Below are positions 46,339 to 55,925 of a DNA stretch of 64,000 nucleotides, piece by piece (the first letter of the stretch is position 1; each line of letters starts with the position of its first letter). A program made the position numbers and the translations under genes. Source of the DNA: Dehalococcoidia bacterium (GTDB lineage: Bacteria > Chloroflexota > Dehalococcoidia > SpSt-223); NCBI GenBank assembly GCA_026003895.1, contig BPIC01000001.1, positions 372,001 through 436,000 on the forward strand, given 5' to 3'. The notes under the pieces were generated by a model. That model was given only the letters and a program-made list of their open reading frames with translations, was not told where the DNA came from and did no database searches.

Positions 46339-48177
46339 TTATCCCCGCGAGGTGATCGGTGGCTCGTCGTCGCGGGTGGTAAGTGTGATCTCGCCACGGG
46401 CGGCCAAGGCGCGGAAGCGCTCGCCGCGGTCGATCATTTGCAGCGGCCCACGCGTGGCGGCAAGCGCCGCTCGCCGCGCTGACGTCGCCGCCACGTCAAC
46501 CGCCCCATCGACAAGCACAACACCGTAGATATCGCGCGCGGTCGCATCGTCGATGGCGCCTTGTTCGAGATCGTGGCGGACGAGCTCTGGATCGCGCTCC
46601 AGCGGATCGCCCCAGCCGCCACCGCCAGGTGTCCGAATGGTGAGGAGGTCGCCTGCCTTCACCGGGGCTCGGGTCGCCTTGTAATCGATCCGCACTTCCT
46701 CCGGCGTACCGAGGTTGAGGCCAAACGTTGTTCCCTCGCCTGCGCGGCCACCGGCGACTCCCCAGGGCTGGAGGAGCTGGCGATCGTTCATGATCCAGAG
46801 CGTGCCCGGCGCGAGCAGCCGTACCTCTTTGTGAATGCCCTGACCGCCCCGGTATTTGCCGGCGCCGCCGGAGCCGCGCGCGAGCCCGTAGCGTTCCACA
46901 CGCACGGGATAGGTGGCCTCGAGGAATTCGACCGGAACACTCGTGCTGTTGACGTCGCCGCCGATGGCGTCTGGGCCGTCATGATCCGGCGTGCCGCCCG
47001 CGCCGCCGCCGACGCCATCGTGCATCAAGAAGCGCTGCCCGTCGACGACGCCGCTATAGCGCCATGGCGACCGGGTATCGGCGCCTCCAGCGCCCCAGCC
47101 GCCCATGGCCTTTGCCAACACGCCCATGCAAAGATCGGGGATGCGAAACAGGGTGACGGCGCGATAGGCGGATGCGGCGGGTGGCCGGGCCTGCAGGACG
47201 CTTCCCTCCTCCAACTCCACCTCCAGCACCCGCAGCGCCCCACTGTTCAGGATCACCTCCCCCACCAGCGGCCGGAAGATGCTCATCAAGTACTTCGCAT
47301 AGTACTTCGGCGTCCCCGCAATGTTGATCGCCGCTTGCGCTTGCCGGTCCGTCCCCCGAAAGTCAAACACCAGCCGCGCCCCCTCCCGCCGCAGCGCAAC
47401 CCGCAACCGGATGAACCGCCGCTCCTCCGCCGGCGCCGCCCCATTCAACTCCACAAAATCCTCGAACGCCGCCGTCCCCTCCGGAATCCGCGCTACCACC
47501 CGCTCCCGCAGCGCCAGCGCACAACGCTCCAAGCACGCCTCAAACGCCGCCCGCACCGTCTCGCGCCCCACCCGCGCTAGCAGCTCGCTCAGCCGCCGCA
47601 CCCCGACCCGCAAGGCTAGCGCCTCCGCATCGAGGTCCCCCCGCAACTCCTCAGGAAAGCGGGTATTCGCCAGAATGGTCGCAACCAGCGCCTCGTTGCG
47701 TACCCCACCCGCATACAGCTTCACCGGCGGGATGAGCAGCCCCTCTTGGAACACCTCGGTCGCCTCAATGGCAATGCTTCCGGGGGTCAGCCCGCCAATG
47801 TCCAACACATGGCCAAACGCTTGGACGTAGCCCTCCAACTCCCCCTGCCAGAACACCGGCTGGGTGAGACAGAGATCGGGTAGGTGGGTGATCCCGCCCG
47901 CCGAGCGGAAGGGATGGTTCCAGAGAAAGACATCGCCCTCGTGGATGTCCTCCGGCGCGAAGGTTTGGGTAATCGGGTCGACAAAGGCCGCCGAGGAGGC
48001 CGAGGAGACGTTGTTGCCGTGCCGGTCGAAGACCGCCGCCCGGTAGTCGCGCCGCTCCCGGATGATGATCGAGCGGGCCGTGCGCTCAATCTGCTGCTCC
48101 ATCTCCCGCCGCGCACTCTCCACCGTCCCTTGCACCAGTTCCACCACAATCGGGTCGACGGCGGTCGTGGTCGTCAT
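46339..48177 (-). CDS. hyuB: Hydantoinase B/oxoprolinase family protein, copy 2
   Basis: A 612-residue paralogue of the gene at 41615, on the opposite strand. About 325 N-terminal residues are identical to copy 1 apart from the first 7-10; after that the sequences differ (for example LCMGVLAKAMGG against IAMGALAKALGG), with two short identical blocks near the end. Its ATG overlaps the stop of the D-amino-acid-oxidase-like gene (ATGA), so it belongs to a leftward transcript. No hyuA of its own lies next to it; it may share the one at 43459 or act in an alternative complex. Confidence 0.92.
   Translation of the reverse strand: MTTTTAVDPIVVELVQGTVESARREMEQQIERTARSIIIRERRDYRAAVFDRHGNNVSSASSAAFVDPITQTFAPEDIHEGDVFLWNHPFRSAGGITHLPDLCLTQPVFWQGELEGYVQAFGHVLDIGGLTPGSIAIEATEVFQEGLLIPPVKLYAGGVRNEALVATILANTRFPEELRGDLDAEALALRVGVRRLSELLARVGRETVRAAFEACLERCALALRERVVARIPEGTAAFEDFVELNGAAPAEERRFIRLRVALRREGARLVFDFRGTDRQAQAAINIAGTPKYYAKYLMSIFRPLVGEVILNSGALRVLEVELEEGSVLQARPPAASAYRAVTLFRIPDLCMGVLAKAMGGWGAGGADTRSPWRYSGVVDGQRFLMHDGVGGGAGGTPDHDGPDAIGGDVNSTSVPVEFLEATYPVRVERYGLARGSGGAGKYRGGQGIHKEVRLLAPGTLWIMNDRQLLQPWGVAGGRAGEGTTFGLNLGTPEEVRIDYKATRAPVKAGDLLTIRTPGGGGWGDPLERDPELVRHDLEQGAIDDATARDIYGVVLVDGAVDVAATSARRAALAATRGPLQMIDRGERFRALAARGEITLTTRDDEPPITSRG
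47180..48163 (-). repeat. hyuB: Inverted repeat, right arm (5' part of hyuB copy 2)
   Basis: Reverse complement of 41641-42624 as described there. Two further identical blocks, 46361-46431 and 46457-46527, pair with 43373-43443 and 43277-43347 at the same offset. Confidence 0.9.
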
Positions 48178-49122
48178 GCGAGGCTCCTTTCGGTCATGCT
48201 GGCGATGAGCCGCTCGGCGAGTTCGACGCCGATGCGCCCGGCGGCGCGGACCGCAGAGCCGCAGTTGGCAGCGAAGAGCCGCTCGTCGTGGCTGGTGATG
48301 ACGAGCGACTTCGTCGTGGCATCGAAGCCCCAGAGGATGTCGTGAACGTTGGCGTGCGCAAGGAAAGGCAGGCGCTCGGCGAGCCCGAGCTCGAGGAGGG
48401 TGGGGAAGTAGTTTTCCGGTTCAGGAGCGTCGTTGTGGTCGATGATGTCCTCTTGACCGACCACAAGGCGGAGGACGCCGGCGACGTTCTTGACGAAACA
48501 ATAGACGACACCGCTGCCGAGCGGCAGCACCAAATGGGGCATGGCGGCACGTGGTCCCTCGACGGGAACGTCGAGGACGAAGACTTGACGCTTCTCGAAG
48601 GCGAGCGGGTAGTTGGGGAAGAAGCGGGGGTTGGCGGCGCCGAGAGCGAGGAGGACACGCCGGGCGGCAAGGTCGCCGGCGCTGGTGACGACTCGGTAGA
48701 CGTCGTCGTCGGGGGTGACGGCTTGGATGTCGCGCTCGCCGAAGAGCTGGACGCCGGCTTCGACGGCGCGGCGGAGGATCTCGCGCACGAATTTTGCGCC
48801 GGCAAGGTTGAGGCCGGGGACGGCTTCGCCACGGTTGAGGAAGAGATAGCCGTTTTCGATGAGATCGAGCGCGACGCCTTCGGCGGCAAAGTGGCGGACG
48901 AGCGCGGCAGTCTCCTCGACAGCGGCGCGCTTCCATGGGTCGTCCCAGGCGAGCCGGACCGCGCCGCCGGCCCAGCGATAAGCAGCTTGGTGGTCGGGGT
49001 CGTCGGCGGGGGTCGCGGGTGATGACGGCGACGGTGAGGTCAGTCCGCTCGCGGAGGCGATAGGCAGTGGCTGCGCCGATCGGCCCTGAGCCGCAGATAG
49101 CGATGTCGTAGAGGGTGTCCAT
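48174..49122 (-). CDS. FAD-dependent amino-acid/glycine oxidase-like (DAO) oxidoreductase (one-base frameshift)
   Basis: After repair about 315 residues. ATG at 49122 with GGAGCAGC upstream starts DIAICGSGPIGAATAYRL, a Rossmann FAD site. A C5 run (49008-49012 on the plus strand) carries one base too many; removing it joins VAVITRDP to ADDPDHQAAYRW and the rest of the DAO fold (GYLFLNRGEAVPG, then GFDATTKSLVITSHDE near the end). It would oxidise an amine such as an N-methyl amino acid, in keeping with hydantoin/creatinine catabolism. Coupled to hyuB copy 2 by an ATGA overlap. Confidence 0.8.
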
Positions 49123-49226
49123 GCTGCTCCGTGGTTGGGAAGGATCGCGCTGCGGAAGGCTAGGGTAGCAGATGGACGCGACGGGCCGGATGCGCCGCGC
49201 ACCCCTCGGCGCGCGGCGCGGGGAAA

Positions 49227-49682
49227 TCAAGCGTGGAGTTCGACGGGGTGACCGTTGATCGTGAAGGTGACGTCGATATTGCCGCGAGTGGCGTGTGAAT
49301 AGGGGCACATCTGATGCGCTTGGCGGATCAGGTCTGCGCCGACTGCCAGGTCGGTTAGGTTTGGCATCGAGACGTCCATCTCGACGGCGAGGGTGTTGCC
49401 CGGCTCGGTTTCGCGCGGGATGACGTGGACGCGGGAGTCGATCGACGTGCCTTTGGGGTCGACCTGTGCGCGACGCGCCGCGACGCGCAGATTACTCTCG
49501 AAGCAGGCAGCGAAGCCAATGGCGAACAGTTGCTCGGGGTTTGCACCACCTCCTTGGCCGCCAAACTCGATGGGCGGCTTGAGCTGCACTTCGAACGTCC
49601 CGTCTTCGGTTCGGCCGACGCCGGCGCGGCCGCCGTTTACCTTGGTCTTGGCGGTGTAGAGGATTTTTTTCTCCTGGGTCAC
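49227..49682 (-). CDS. ohr: Organic hydroperoxide resistance protein (OsmC/Ohr family)
   Basis: A 151-residue thiol peroxidase reducing organic hydroperoxides. Both catalytic cysteines are visible: FAACFESNL (about residue 60) and HQMCPYSHATRGN (about residue 126). It starts ILYTAKTKVNGGRAG, the standard Ohr opening. GTG at 49682 with AAGGAG upstream. The 104-base gap to the DAO gene suggests it may be a separate or leading cistron. Confidence 0.92.
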   Translation of the reverse strand: MTQEKKILYTAKTKVNGGRAGVGRTEDGTFEVQLKPPIEFGGQGGGANPEQLFAIGFAACFESNLRVAARRAQVDPKGTSIDSRVHVIPRETEPGNTLAVEMDVSMPNLTDLAVGADLIRQAHQMCPYSHATRGNIDVTFTINGHPVELHA

Positions 49683-49937
49683 GGTGGTTCTCCTTCGGCT
49701 GGCAGATGGACACGCGCCGCGAGCGGCCGGGCGTTGGCGTCGGGCTGGCGAGGCGGGTCGACGGAACATTCTTGGCCGACAGGCGGTTCGTCGTCAAACG
49801 GCGGCGAGGGTCCAACACCGACTGAGCGGAAGGTCTCGGTAATTCGGTGCGATTCCGAAAGCGGGGATCGCCATCGCCGGATGAGTGGCTGGCCGGGCCG
49901 GGTGCTCGGACCGGCCGCTCGGTGGGATAGCAAATTG

Positions 49938-49965
49938 TTGACAGGTGAAGCATCGCGCCTAGACT
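49938..49965 (+). promoter_or_regulatory. Promoter of the dehydrogenase-amidohydrolase-binding protein genes
   Basis: Perfect TTGACA (49938-49943), 16 bases, TAGACT (49960-49965). Transcription would begin about 49972, close to the ATG at 49978 and 36 bases before the TTG at 50008. The preceding 49683-49937 region holds no gene. Confidence 0.55.
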
Positions 49966-50007
49966 GGGCGCACGGCGATGCGCGTCGCGCTGCGTTCGGA
50001 GGGCAGG

Positions 50008-51072
50008 TTGAAAAAGGCTCTTGCGTTTGGGCCGCGTGACGTGCGGTTGGTCGATCTCGCGCCCCGGACTCCGGGGCCGGGCGAGGTCCGCGCCCGGATG
50101 CTGATGACGACCCTGACAACGGCGAATGTTCGGCTCTACACCGGGCCGTTGATGGCGGATGTGCAGTATCCGGTGACGCTCAGCTACACCGGTGTGGCGG
50201 AGGTGGCGGAGGTCGGGCGAGGGGTGACGCGGGTGCGGCCGGGTGATCTGGTCTACCCGAATTTCTATCGCGCCTGCCTGCGCTGCCGCTTCTGCCGCGC
50301 GGACCGGATGGTTGCGTGTGAGCAGGTTCCGCTTGGGGCACACAACATGATGATCGGGGAGGCGTACGAGAGTGCGCTGCAGAGTGAAATCGTGCTCGGC
50401 GAGGAGCGGATGAACCTCGTGCCGGCCGGAACGCCGCTCGAGGCGGCGGCGATGACCGGCTTCTTTTCGGTCGCGATGCAGGCGATCGTGGCGGTCGAGC
50501 CGGACGACCGCGATCCGCTCTTCGTCAACGGGGCGGGGCCGATCGGCTGGTGCGCTACGCAACTGGCGAAACTGCACGGCAGTAGGGTGGTGATCGCTGA
50601 GGTGCTCCCGGCACGGATGGAGCGCGCGCGGCAGTTCGGCGCCGACGTGGTGATCGACGCTCGGCAGCCCGATGCGCGTCAGCAGGTGGTCGAGGCGTGC
50701 GGTGGTGCGCCGCTGAAGATTGTCGAGGCGACCGGGACGGCGGAGGGGAGCGCCCTTGCTTTCGACGTGGCGGGGCGGGGAGCGCGAATCGCGGCGGTTG
50801 GGGTGAGCCAGCACCCGATCACGCAGACGTTCATCGTCCTGAAAGGGCTACGGATCGACGGAATTGGCGGTGCGATCCGGGTACCGGAGGTGATTCGGCT
50901 GATCGCTGAGGGAAAGATCGACATCTCGGCGTCGATCACGCATCGCTTTCCCCTTGCTCGACTGGTGGACGCCCTCGAGCTGAAGCGGACCTCGCCGGAG
51001 GCGGAGCTGGTGGCGGTGTATATCGACGAAGCGCGGCTGCCGGGCGCCCGGCCGGACGCGTCTGGGGGATGA
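50008..51072 (+). CDS. Zinc-type medium-chain alcohol dehydrogenase/threonine dehydrogenase-like protein
   Basis: About 354 residues of the MDR superfamily. I choose the TTG at 50008: GGAGGG lies just upstream and KKALAFGPRDVRLVDLAPR is the usual family opening. The ATG at 49978 adds ten residues and could be used as a nearly leaderless start. The structural-zinc loop keeps cysteines (RACLRCRFCRADRMVACE), and the nucleotide fold is VNGAGPIGWCATQLAK. The catalytic-zinc Cys/His pair near the N-terminus is not evident (LTTANVRLYTG), so the active-site metal is uncertain. Followed after one base by the amidohydrolase gene. Confidence 0.85.
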   Translation: MKKALAFGPRDVRLVDLAPRTPGPGEVRARMLMTTLTTANVRLYTGPLMADVQYPVTLSYTGVAEVAEVGRGVTRVRPGDLVYPNFYRACLRCRFCRADRMVACEQVPLGAHNMMIGEAYESALQSEIVLGEERMNLVPAGTPLEAAAMTGFFSVAMQAIVAVEPDDRDPLFVNGAGPIGWCATQLAKLHGSRVVIAEVLPARMERARQFGADVVIDARQPDARQQVVEACGGAPLKIVEATGTAEGSALAFDVAGRGARIAAVGVSQHPITQTFIVLKGLRIDGIGGAIRVPEVIRLIAEGKIDISASITHRFPLARLVDALELKRTSPEAELVAVYIDEARLPGARPDASGG

Positions 51073-51073
51073 G

Positions 51074-52063
51074 GTGATTATCGACATGCACATTCACATC
51101 CATCCGTTCCCGAACGGGACGAATGGCCTCGCGATGCCGGATGACTACCGTCACGAGATGGCGCACAAGCTCGAGCGGATCGGCATCTCGCCGGATCGGC
51201 AGGCGGAGGCGGCGGTCGAACGGATGGCGGCTGCAGGGGTCGACGCGGCGGTGGTGCAAAACCCGTATCACGCGCCGGAGTCGGGGCATCGTCGCTCAAA
51301 CCGGACGGTCGCTGAGACGATCGCCCCCTACCGGGGCAAGCTGTATGCCTTCGCGGGGATCTTTATCCGTCCGACACCCGATCTGGCAGAACTCGAATAC
51401 GCGATCTGCGAGCTTGGCTTCAAAGGGCTGAAGTATTTGCCGGCGAGCCAGAGCTTTCGGGTGAATGACTTTGCTCTGCTGGATCCGCTCTATAAGAAGC
51501 TGATCGAGCTGGATGTGCCGTTGCTGACACATCCAGGGCCGACGAATTTTCGTGGGTCCGATCCCTCGGTCTGTCAGATGGCGGACTACATCGACGTGGC
51601 GCGCCGCTATCCCGATCTGAAGCTGATCATTGCGCACTACGGTGCAGGCGCCGTCGGCGGCTCAGAGGCAGCGCTGGCGCTGGCGGAGGAGTTTCCGAAC
51701 GTCTACGTCGAGACATCAACTTGGATGTGGCAGTGTACACGCCCCTTCATTCCGGCGATCGATGGCTGGAATCCGCAGGCGCCGGAGACGTTTCTGTACG
51801 AGATGCTGTATCCCGCCGGCGGTCAACGGCGACCCGAGATGGAAGAGGCGTGGCAACGCGGGAAGGAAGCGCACCGGGCGATGCTGCGCGAAATTGTGGC
51901 GCGTGCGCCGGGGAAGCTGATGTATGGCACCGATTTGCCATTCATCGCGAGGTTTGACTTCGTCGAGTTGTATCGCGAGGCGCTGGGAGATCACCCGGCG
52001 GTGCTGGCCGACGTGCTGGGTGGGACGGCACAGCGGGTGCTGAAGATCGATGGAGGGAACTGA
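51074..52063 (+). CDS. Amidohydrolase family protein (TIM-barrel metal hydrolase/decarboxylase)
   Basis: A 329-residue amidohydrolase-2 type enzyme, relatives of which include aminocarboxymuconate-semialdehyde and gamma-resorcylate decarboxylases. Metal ligands: IDMHIHIHP (first His pair), LLTHPGPTN, LIIAHYGAG and the final Asp in MYGTDLPF. GTG start one base after the dehydrogenase stop. The TGA is followed by ATG at 52065, so a three-gene unit ending in a binding lipoprotein is likely; the ligand of that protein may be the substrate. Confidence 0.88.
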   Translation: MIIDMHIHIHPFPNGTNGLAMPDDYRHEMAHKLERIGISPDRQAEAAVERMAAAGVDAAVVQNPYHAPESGHRRSNRTVAETIAPYRGKLYAFAGIFIRPTPDLAELEYAICELGFKGLKYLPASQSFRVNDFALLDPLYKKLIELDVPLLTHPGPTNFRGSDPSVCQMADYIDVARRYPDLKLIIAHYGAGAVGGSEAALALAEEFPNVYVETSTWMWQCTRPFIPAIDGWNPQAPETFLYEMLYPAGGQRRPEMEEAWQRGKEAHRAMLREIVARAPGKLMYGTDLPFIARFDFVELYREALGDHPAVLADVLGGTAQRVLKIDGGN

Positions 52064-52064
52064 G

Positions 52065-53646
52065 ATGGCGCGCTTGCTGGCTCGGCTGGTTTCGATTGTC
52101 ACGCTGCTCGTCGTCGGCTGTGCGCCGGGCACCGCGCCAACGCCGCAAACCGGCGGTCAGCAGCCGCCGGCGGAGCGGCGCGCCGCTGACCAGACGGTGC
52201 GGTTCGCGGTCGCGGCGATCCCGTCCAGCGCCAGCCCGGAGTCGACCTCGGCGCAGAACTATCTGTTCAATGCCCAGTTCGATGCGATGGCGCACCTCGA
52301 TGCGAAATTCAACCTCAACCCGTGGGTGGCGATGCGCTGGGAGTTCCTCCCGAACGACAACGCGTGGCGCTTCTTTCTGCGGAATGACCTGACCTTCTCG
52401 AATGGAGACAAGCTGACAGCCGAGGACGTGGCGTTCACGGCGCGGCTGATCGCGAATCAGACGCCGCCTTTGCCGCAGAAGGCGGTGCTGGCGAAGCTGG
52501 TGGATGCCCGGGTGGTCGATCCGTACACCGTTGACCTGATTACAAGCGAGCGCGACGCAAGCGTCCTGTATGGGATGCCGTACTTTCTGGTGTTCCCAAA
52601 AGCGTATTACGAGCAGGTGGGCAAGGATCAGTTTGGGGTGAAGCCGATAGGGTCGGGGCCATACGAGCTGGTGGAGTTCCGAACGAACGATACGCTGGTC
52701 TACCGGCTGCGTCCGAACTATGTCCACCCGATACGCCGACCGGTGGCGACGGAGCTGCGGTGGAAGGCAGTGCCGGACGCGGCGGCGATCTATAACGGGA
52801 TCCGCACCGGCGAGGTGGACGGGGCGTTTAGCGGATTGACGGTGGAGCAAGCGGAGTTGGCGAAGCGGGACAACCTGTACTTGGCGACGGTGTCACCGGT
52901 GACCCCTCGTGATCAGCATCGATAAGACGGCGAGTGAACGGAACACTCCGGCGCTGCTCGACAAGCGGGTGCGGATGGCGCTCAACTACGCGATCGACCG
53001 TGACACGATCATCCGAACGCTCTATCGCGGCTTCGCGACGCCGCTCAATCAGATCGCTTCGCCGAACACGCCGGCGTTCGACCCGTCGATCCCGCCGATT
53101 CCGTATGACCAGGCGCAGGCTCGGCGGCTGCTGGCTGAGGCGGGCTATCCCAATGGGCTGAAGATCACCAACCCTCTGGAGTATCAGAACACGGGCTTGA
53201 ATGGCCCAGTGTTCTTGGCGGTGCAGGACTATTGGCGGCAGATCGGCGTTGAGGTGGGGCTGAATATCATCGACAACGCCGTCTGGACGGACAAGATGTA
53301 CGCGCGGAACAACGCGACACGGAATGAGCTGACGCAGTCGAGTGGGCAGGACAACAACGGGCTGCTGCTGTTCTACCGTGGGTTCATCACCTGTGCCAAC
53401 CCGCCGGCGCGGCTGATTTGGTGTGTGCCGGAGTTCGACACCTTTATGAACCAAGCCTATGCGGAGCCGGACCAGACGCGGCGAAACGAGCTGATTCGAG
53501 CGGCGATTCGAGCGCATACTGCCGAATGGCCGTACATCTATTTGTTGGCGTCGCCGACCTATGTGATTGGCGGGCCGAAAGTGCGCGACATGAAGGTCGA
53601 CACGGCGGTCTTCTGGCGACCGGACACGGTGTACAAAGTGGAGTGA
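52065..53646 (+). CDS. ABC transporter substrate-binding lipoprotein, family 5 (one-base frameshift)
   Basis: Third SBP_bac_5 lipoprotein. ATG at 52065 with GGAGGG; signal peptide ends in LVVGC. The first frame runs to 52925; at a C4 run (52903-52906) removal of one base joins ATVSPVT to LVISIDKTASERNTP and the C-terminal half (RVRMALNYAIDR, RLLAEAGYPNGL). The repaired length of 526 residues matches the 523 and 527 of its relatives, so this is one gene, not two. Probably expressed with the dehydrogenase and amidohydrolase genes. Confidence 0.85.
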
Positions 53647-53735
53647 GCAGCCGTCACCCTCTGGCAGGCGTTCGTCTCGTGGCCCTCGTTCCCGGTCTGC
53701 TGGCACGAGGCGCGGGCAGATCGCATCGATAGGGG

Positions 53736-54476
53736 CTAGCGCTTCTTGGGGGTGCGCTTTGGCGTTGCCCTCCGTGATGGCGTGGGCTGCGGCGTGGCGT
53801 CCTGCGGCTGGGCTGGCGTGGGCTGAGGACGAGGACGACGGAGAGCGGCCGCTTCGGCGGCGAGGTCGTCTGCGGCGTAGACGCCGGCTAGTCCTTCGGC
53901 GAGTCGGTCGGCGCCGGCAGCCGCGAGGGCGTCGCTGACGTTCGCCATTTCGCGGGCCATCGCGAGTCGGACGAGGCCTTCGTTTGCTTCATTCGCGCCG
54001 AGACCGGCGGCCTGACGGCTAGTGAGGTCGAGGGCGTCGGCGAGCGCGGTGGCGCTGCGCGATTGCAGCAAGTCGCCGGTGGCGACGAGATGAAGGCGGG
54101 CGCTGATCTGGCGGAGGGCGGCGGCGAGGGTCGGCATCCCACCGGCTTGGACGAGATCGCCGATGACGGCGAGCTGGCCGGACATGGCGGCGAGGTCCAT
54201 CCCTCGGGTGACATCCTCTGCGCTCATCTGGCGAAGGAGGACGCTGGCGTCGGCGATTTCGTTGGAAACGTCGAGCATGGCGGCGCCCTGTTCGACGTCG
54301 GCGGCGCCGGCTTCGGCGGTCATCTCGCTGATGGCGGCAAGCTCGTCGGCGGCAGCGATCTCGTCGAGACCGCCTTCGACATCATCGATTCCTTCGATGG
54401 CGGCTTCGGTAGCGAGGTCGGCGGTTGCGTCGGCGGCGCGCTGGCGGTGTTCGGGGTCGCGCGATCCGTTCTGCAT
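53736..54476 (-). CDS. Alanine-rich helical protein with basic Pro/Lys/Arg tail, unknown function
   Basis: A 246-residue protein, ATG at 54476 with GGAGGGA at seven bases. Residues about 10-205 are Ala/Leu/Asp-rich and helical with heptad-like repeats (ATADLATEAAIEGIDDVEGG, ADRLAEGLAGVYAADDLAAE). Residues from about 210 on are a Pro/Thr/Arg/Lys tail (RRATPKRTPKKR) like a histone H1 or nucleoid-protein arm. It is divergent from the virion cassette and shares its control region with the LexA-type box. Not recognised as a known family; a nucleoid, packaging or scaffold role is speculation. Confidence 0.7.
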   Translation of the reverse strand: MQNGSRDPEHRQRAADATADLATEAAIEGIDDVEGGLDEIAAADELAAISEMTAEAGAADVEQGAAMLDVSNEIADASVLLRQMSAEDVTRGMDLAAMSGQLAVIGDLVQAGGMPTLAAALRQISARLHLVATGDLLQSRSATALADALDLTSRQAAGLGANEANEGLVRLAMAREMANVSDALAAAGADRLAEGLAGVYAADDLAAEAAALRRPRPQPTPAQPQDATPQPTPSRRATPKRTPKKR

Positions 54477-54589
54477 CGATCTGTCCCTCCTGGTGCTGGC
54501 CGGCACGTCGCCGGTCGGCGCATGACGCTCCAGAAGACGATACTCGAAATCGCCGGCTCATACCGTTTCGCTGACGCTGCCGAACGGAT

Positions 54590-54607
54590 ATAGAACAGAC
54601 GTTCTAT
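54590..54607. promoter_or_regulatory. LexA/SOS-type operator before the virion genes
   Basis: A perfect palindrome ATAGAAC-AGAC-GTTCTAT with the Gram-positive LexA core GAAC-N4-GTTC, 20 bases before the portal ATG. Green non-sulfur bacteria (Dehalococcoides) have been reported to use this type of LexA box. Confidence 0.6.
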
Positions 54608-54626
54608 TTCGATAAGGCAGGGGGCG

Positions 54627-55925
54627 ATGGACGAGGCGGCGCTGGTAGCGCAGTTGGCGACTCGCGACCGCGAGCGGCTGCGTGGCTACCGCGAGCTGTT
54701 GGAATTCTACCGGGGCGCCCAGTGGCGCGAGCCGGCACGGCGCGGCGAGCGGCGGCTGACGCTGAACTACGCCAAGGTGCTGATCGAGAAGGTCACCTCC
54801 TATTTGATGACTGACCGGCTGATGGTGGTCGACCCGGAGGATGACCGGCCGGAGTCCCTCGAACGGGCACGGCGGGCGGAGGCAGCCCTTGCGCGGATCG
54901 CTGAGGTGAACGACCTCGATTCGCTCGATTTTGACACCGAGATTGACGCGGCGGTGCTTGGCGACGGGGCGTACAAAGTGACGTGGGACGTCGCGGCGGG
55001 CGAGGTGCGGATCAGTGCGCCGGATGTGCAGGGGATCTGGATCTGGCCGCGGGCAGACGACCCGTGGCGGCCGGCGACGCTGGCGAACCGGACGGTGCTG
55101 CCGGATGGCGAGATCGCCGTCGAGGTCTGGACGGACGAGACGTTTGCGCTGGTCGTCGATGGCCGGCTGGTCCGGCGCGGTCCAAACCCTTACGGGTTCA
55201 TCCCCTATGTCGTCTTTCCGAACCTGCGTGCGCCGAAGCAGTTGTGGGGCATCTCCGACCTTGCGCCGATCCTTGAGCCGGCGCGCGAGCTGAACCGGGC
55301 GCTGACGCAACTGTCGCGGTTGTTGGAGCTCTCGGGCAACCCGATCGCGGTGCTGGAGAACGTCGACCGAGCGGAGGATATCGCGATTGGGCCGGGGGCG
55401 GTGTGGGAACTGCCGGAGCGGGCACGCGCCTACATCCTCGACCTTTTGGGGAGCGGTGGGGTCGGCATCCACATCGACTATTTGAACGCGCTCTACCGGG
55501 CACTTCATGACCTCGCGGAGACGCCGCGCACCGCCTTTGGCGACAACAGCCGGGCGCTAGCGGGCGTGGCGCTTGAGATCGAATTGCAGCCGCTCTTGCA
55601 GAAGGTGGCGCGCAAGCGGCTGCTGCGCGCGACGGTCTACCGGCGACGGAACGCGATGGCGCTGCAACTGCTAGAGCGCTTCGGCGGCGGGAGCTTCGCG
55701 CCGTACCGCTCGCGGGTGGTGTGGGGGGCGGTGACGCCGCGCGATGCCAGCCGGCAGCTTGCTGACGAGCAGGCGGCGGTGGCGAGCGGGTTGCGCTCGC
55801 GACGCGGTGCGATGGTGCGGCTGGGGACGGCGGACCCCGATCGGGAGTTCGCCCGCTGGCTGGAAGAGGAGCGGGAACGAGGCGCCATTCCGGCGCGGAA
55901 GGGAGCAGACGATGGAGGAGCATGA
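54627..55925 (+). CDS. Phage portal protein (SPP1 gp6-like)
   Basis: A 432-residue portal subunit, the dodecameric ring at the capsid vertex through which DNA enters. Features are the N-terminal YRELLEFYRGAQW, NYAKVLIEKVTSYLM, the VLGDGAYKVTWD strand, GFIPYVVFPNL and the long helix RELNRALTQLSRLLEL of the crown/stem region. First gene of the rightward cassette, directly behind the LexA-type box. Its end overlaps the next gene by 14 bases. Confidence 0.9.
   Translation: MDEAALVAQLATRDRERLRGYRELLEFYRGAQWREPARRGERRLTLNYAKVLIEKVTSYLMTDRLMVVDPEDDRPESLERARRAEAALARIAEVNDLDSLDFDTEIDAAVLGDGAYKVTWDVAAGEVRISAPDVQGIWIWPRADDPWRPATLANRTVLPDGEIAVEVWTDETFALVVDGRLVRRGPNPYGFIPYVVFPNLRAPKQLWGISDLAPILEPARELNRALTQLSRLLELSGNPIAVLENVDRAEDIAIGPGAVWELPERARAYILDLLGSGGVGIHIDYLNALYRALHDLAETPRTAFGDNSRALAGVALEIELQPLLQKVARKRLLRATVYRRRNAMALQLLERFGGGSFAPYRSRVVWGAVTPRDASRQLADEQAAVASGLRSRRGAMVRLGTADPDREFARWLEEERERGAIPARKGADDGGA

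Noticed and set aside
52909-53646. Separate gene for the C-terminal half of the third binding protein
   Set aside because: It begins mid-domain with no ribosome binding site; removing one base from the C4 run gives a normal-length binding protein.
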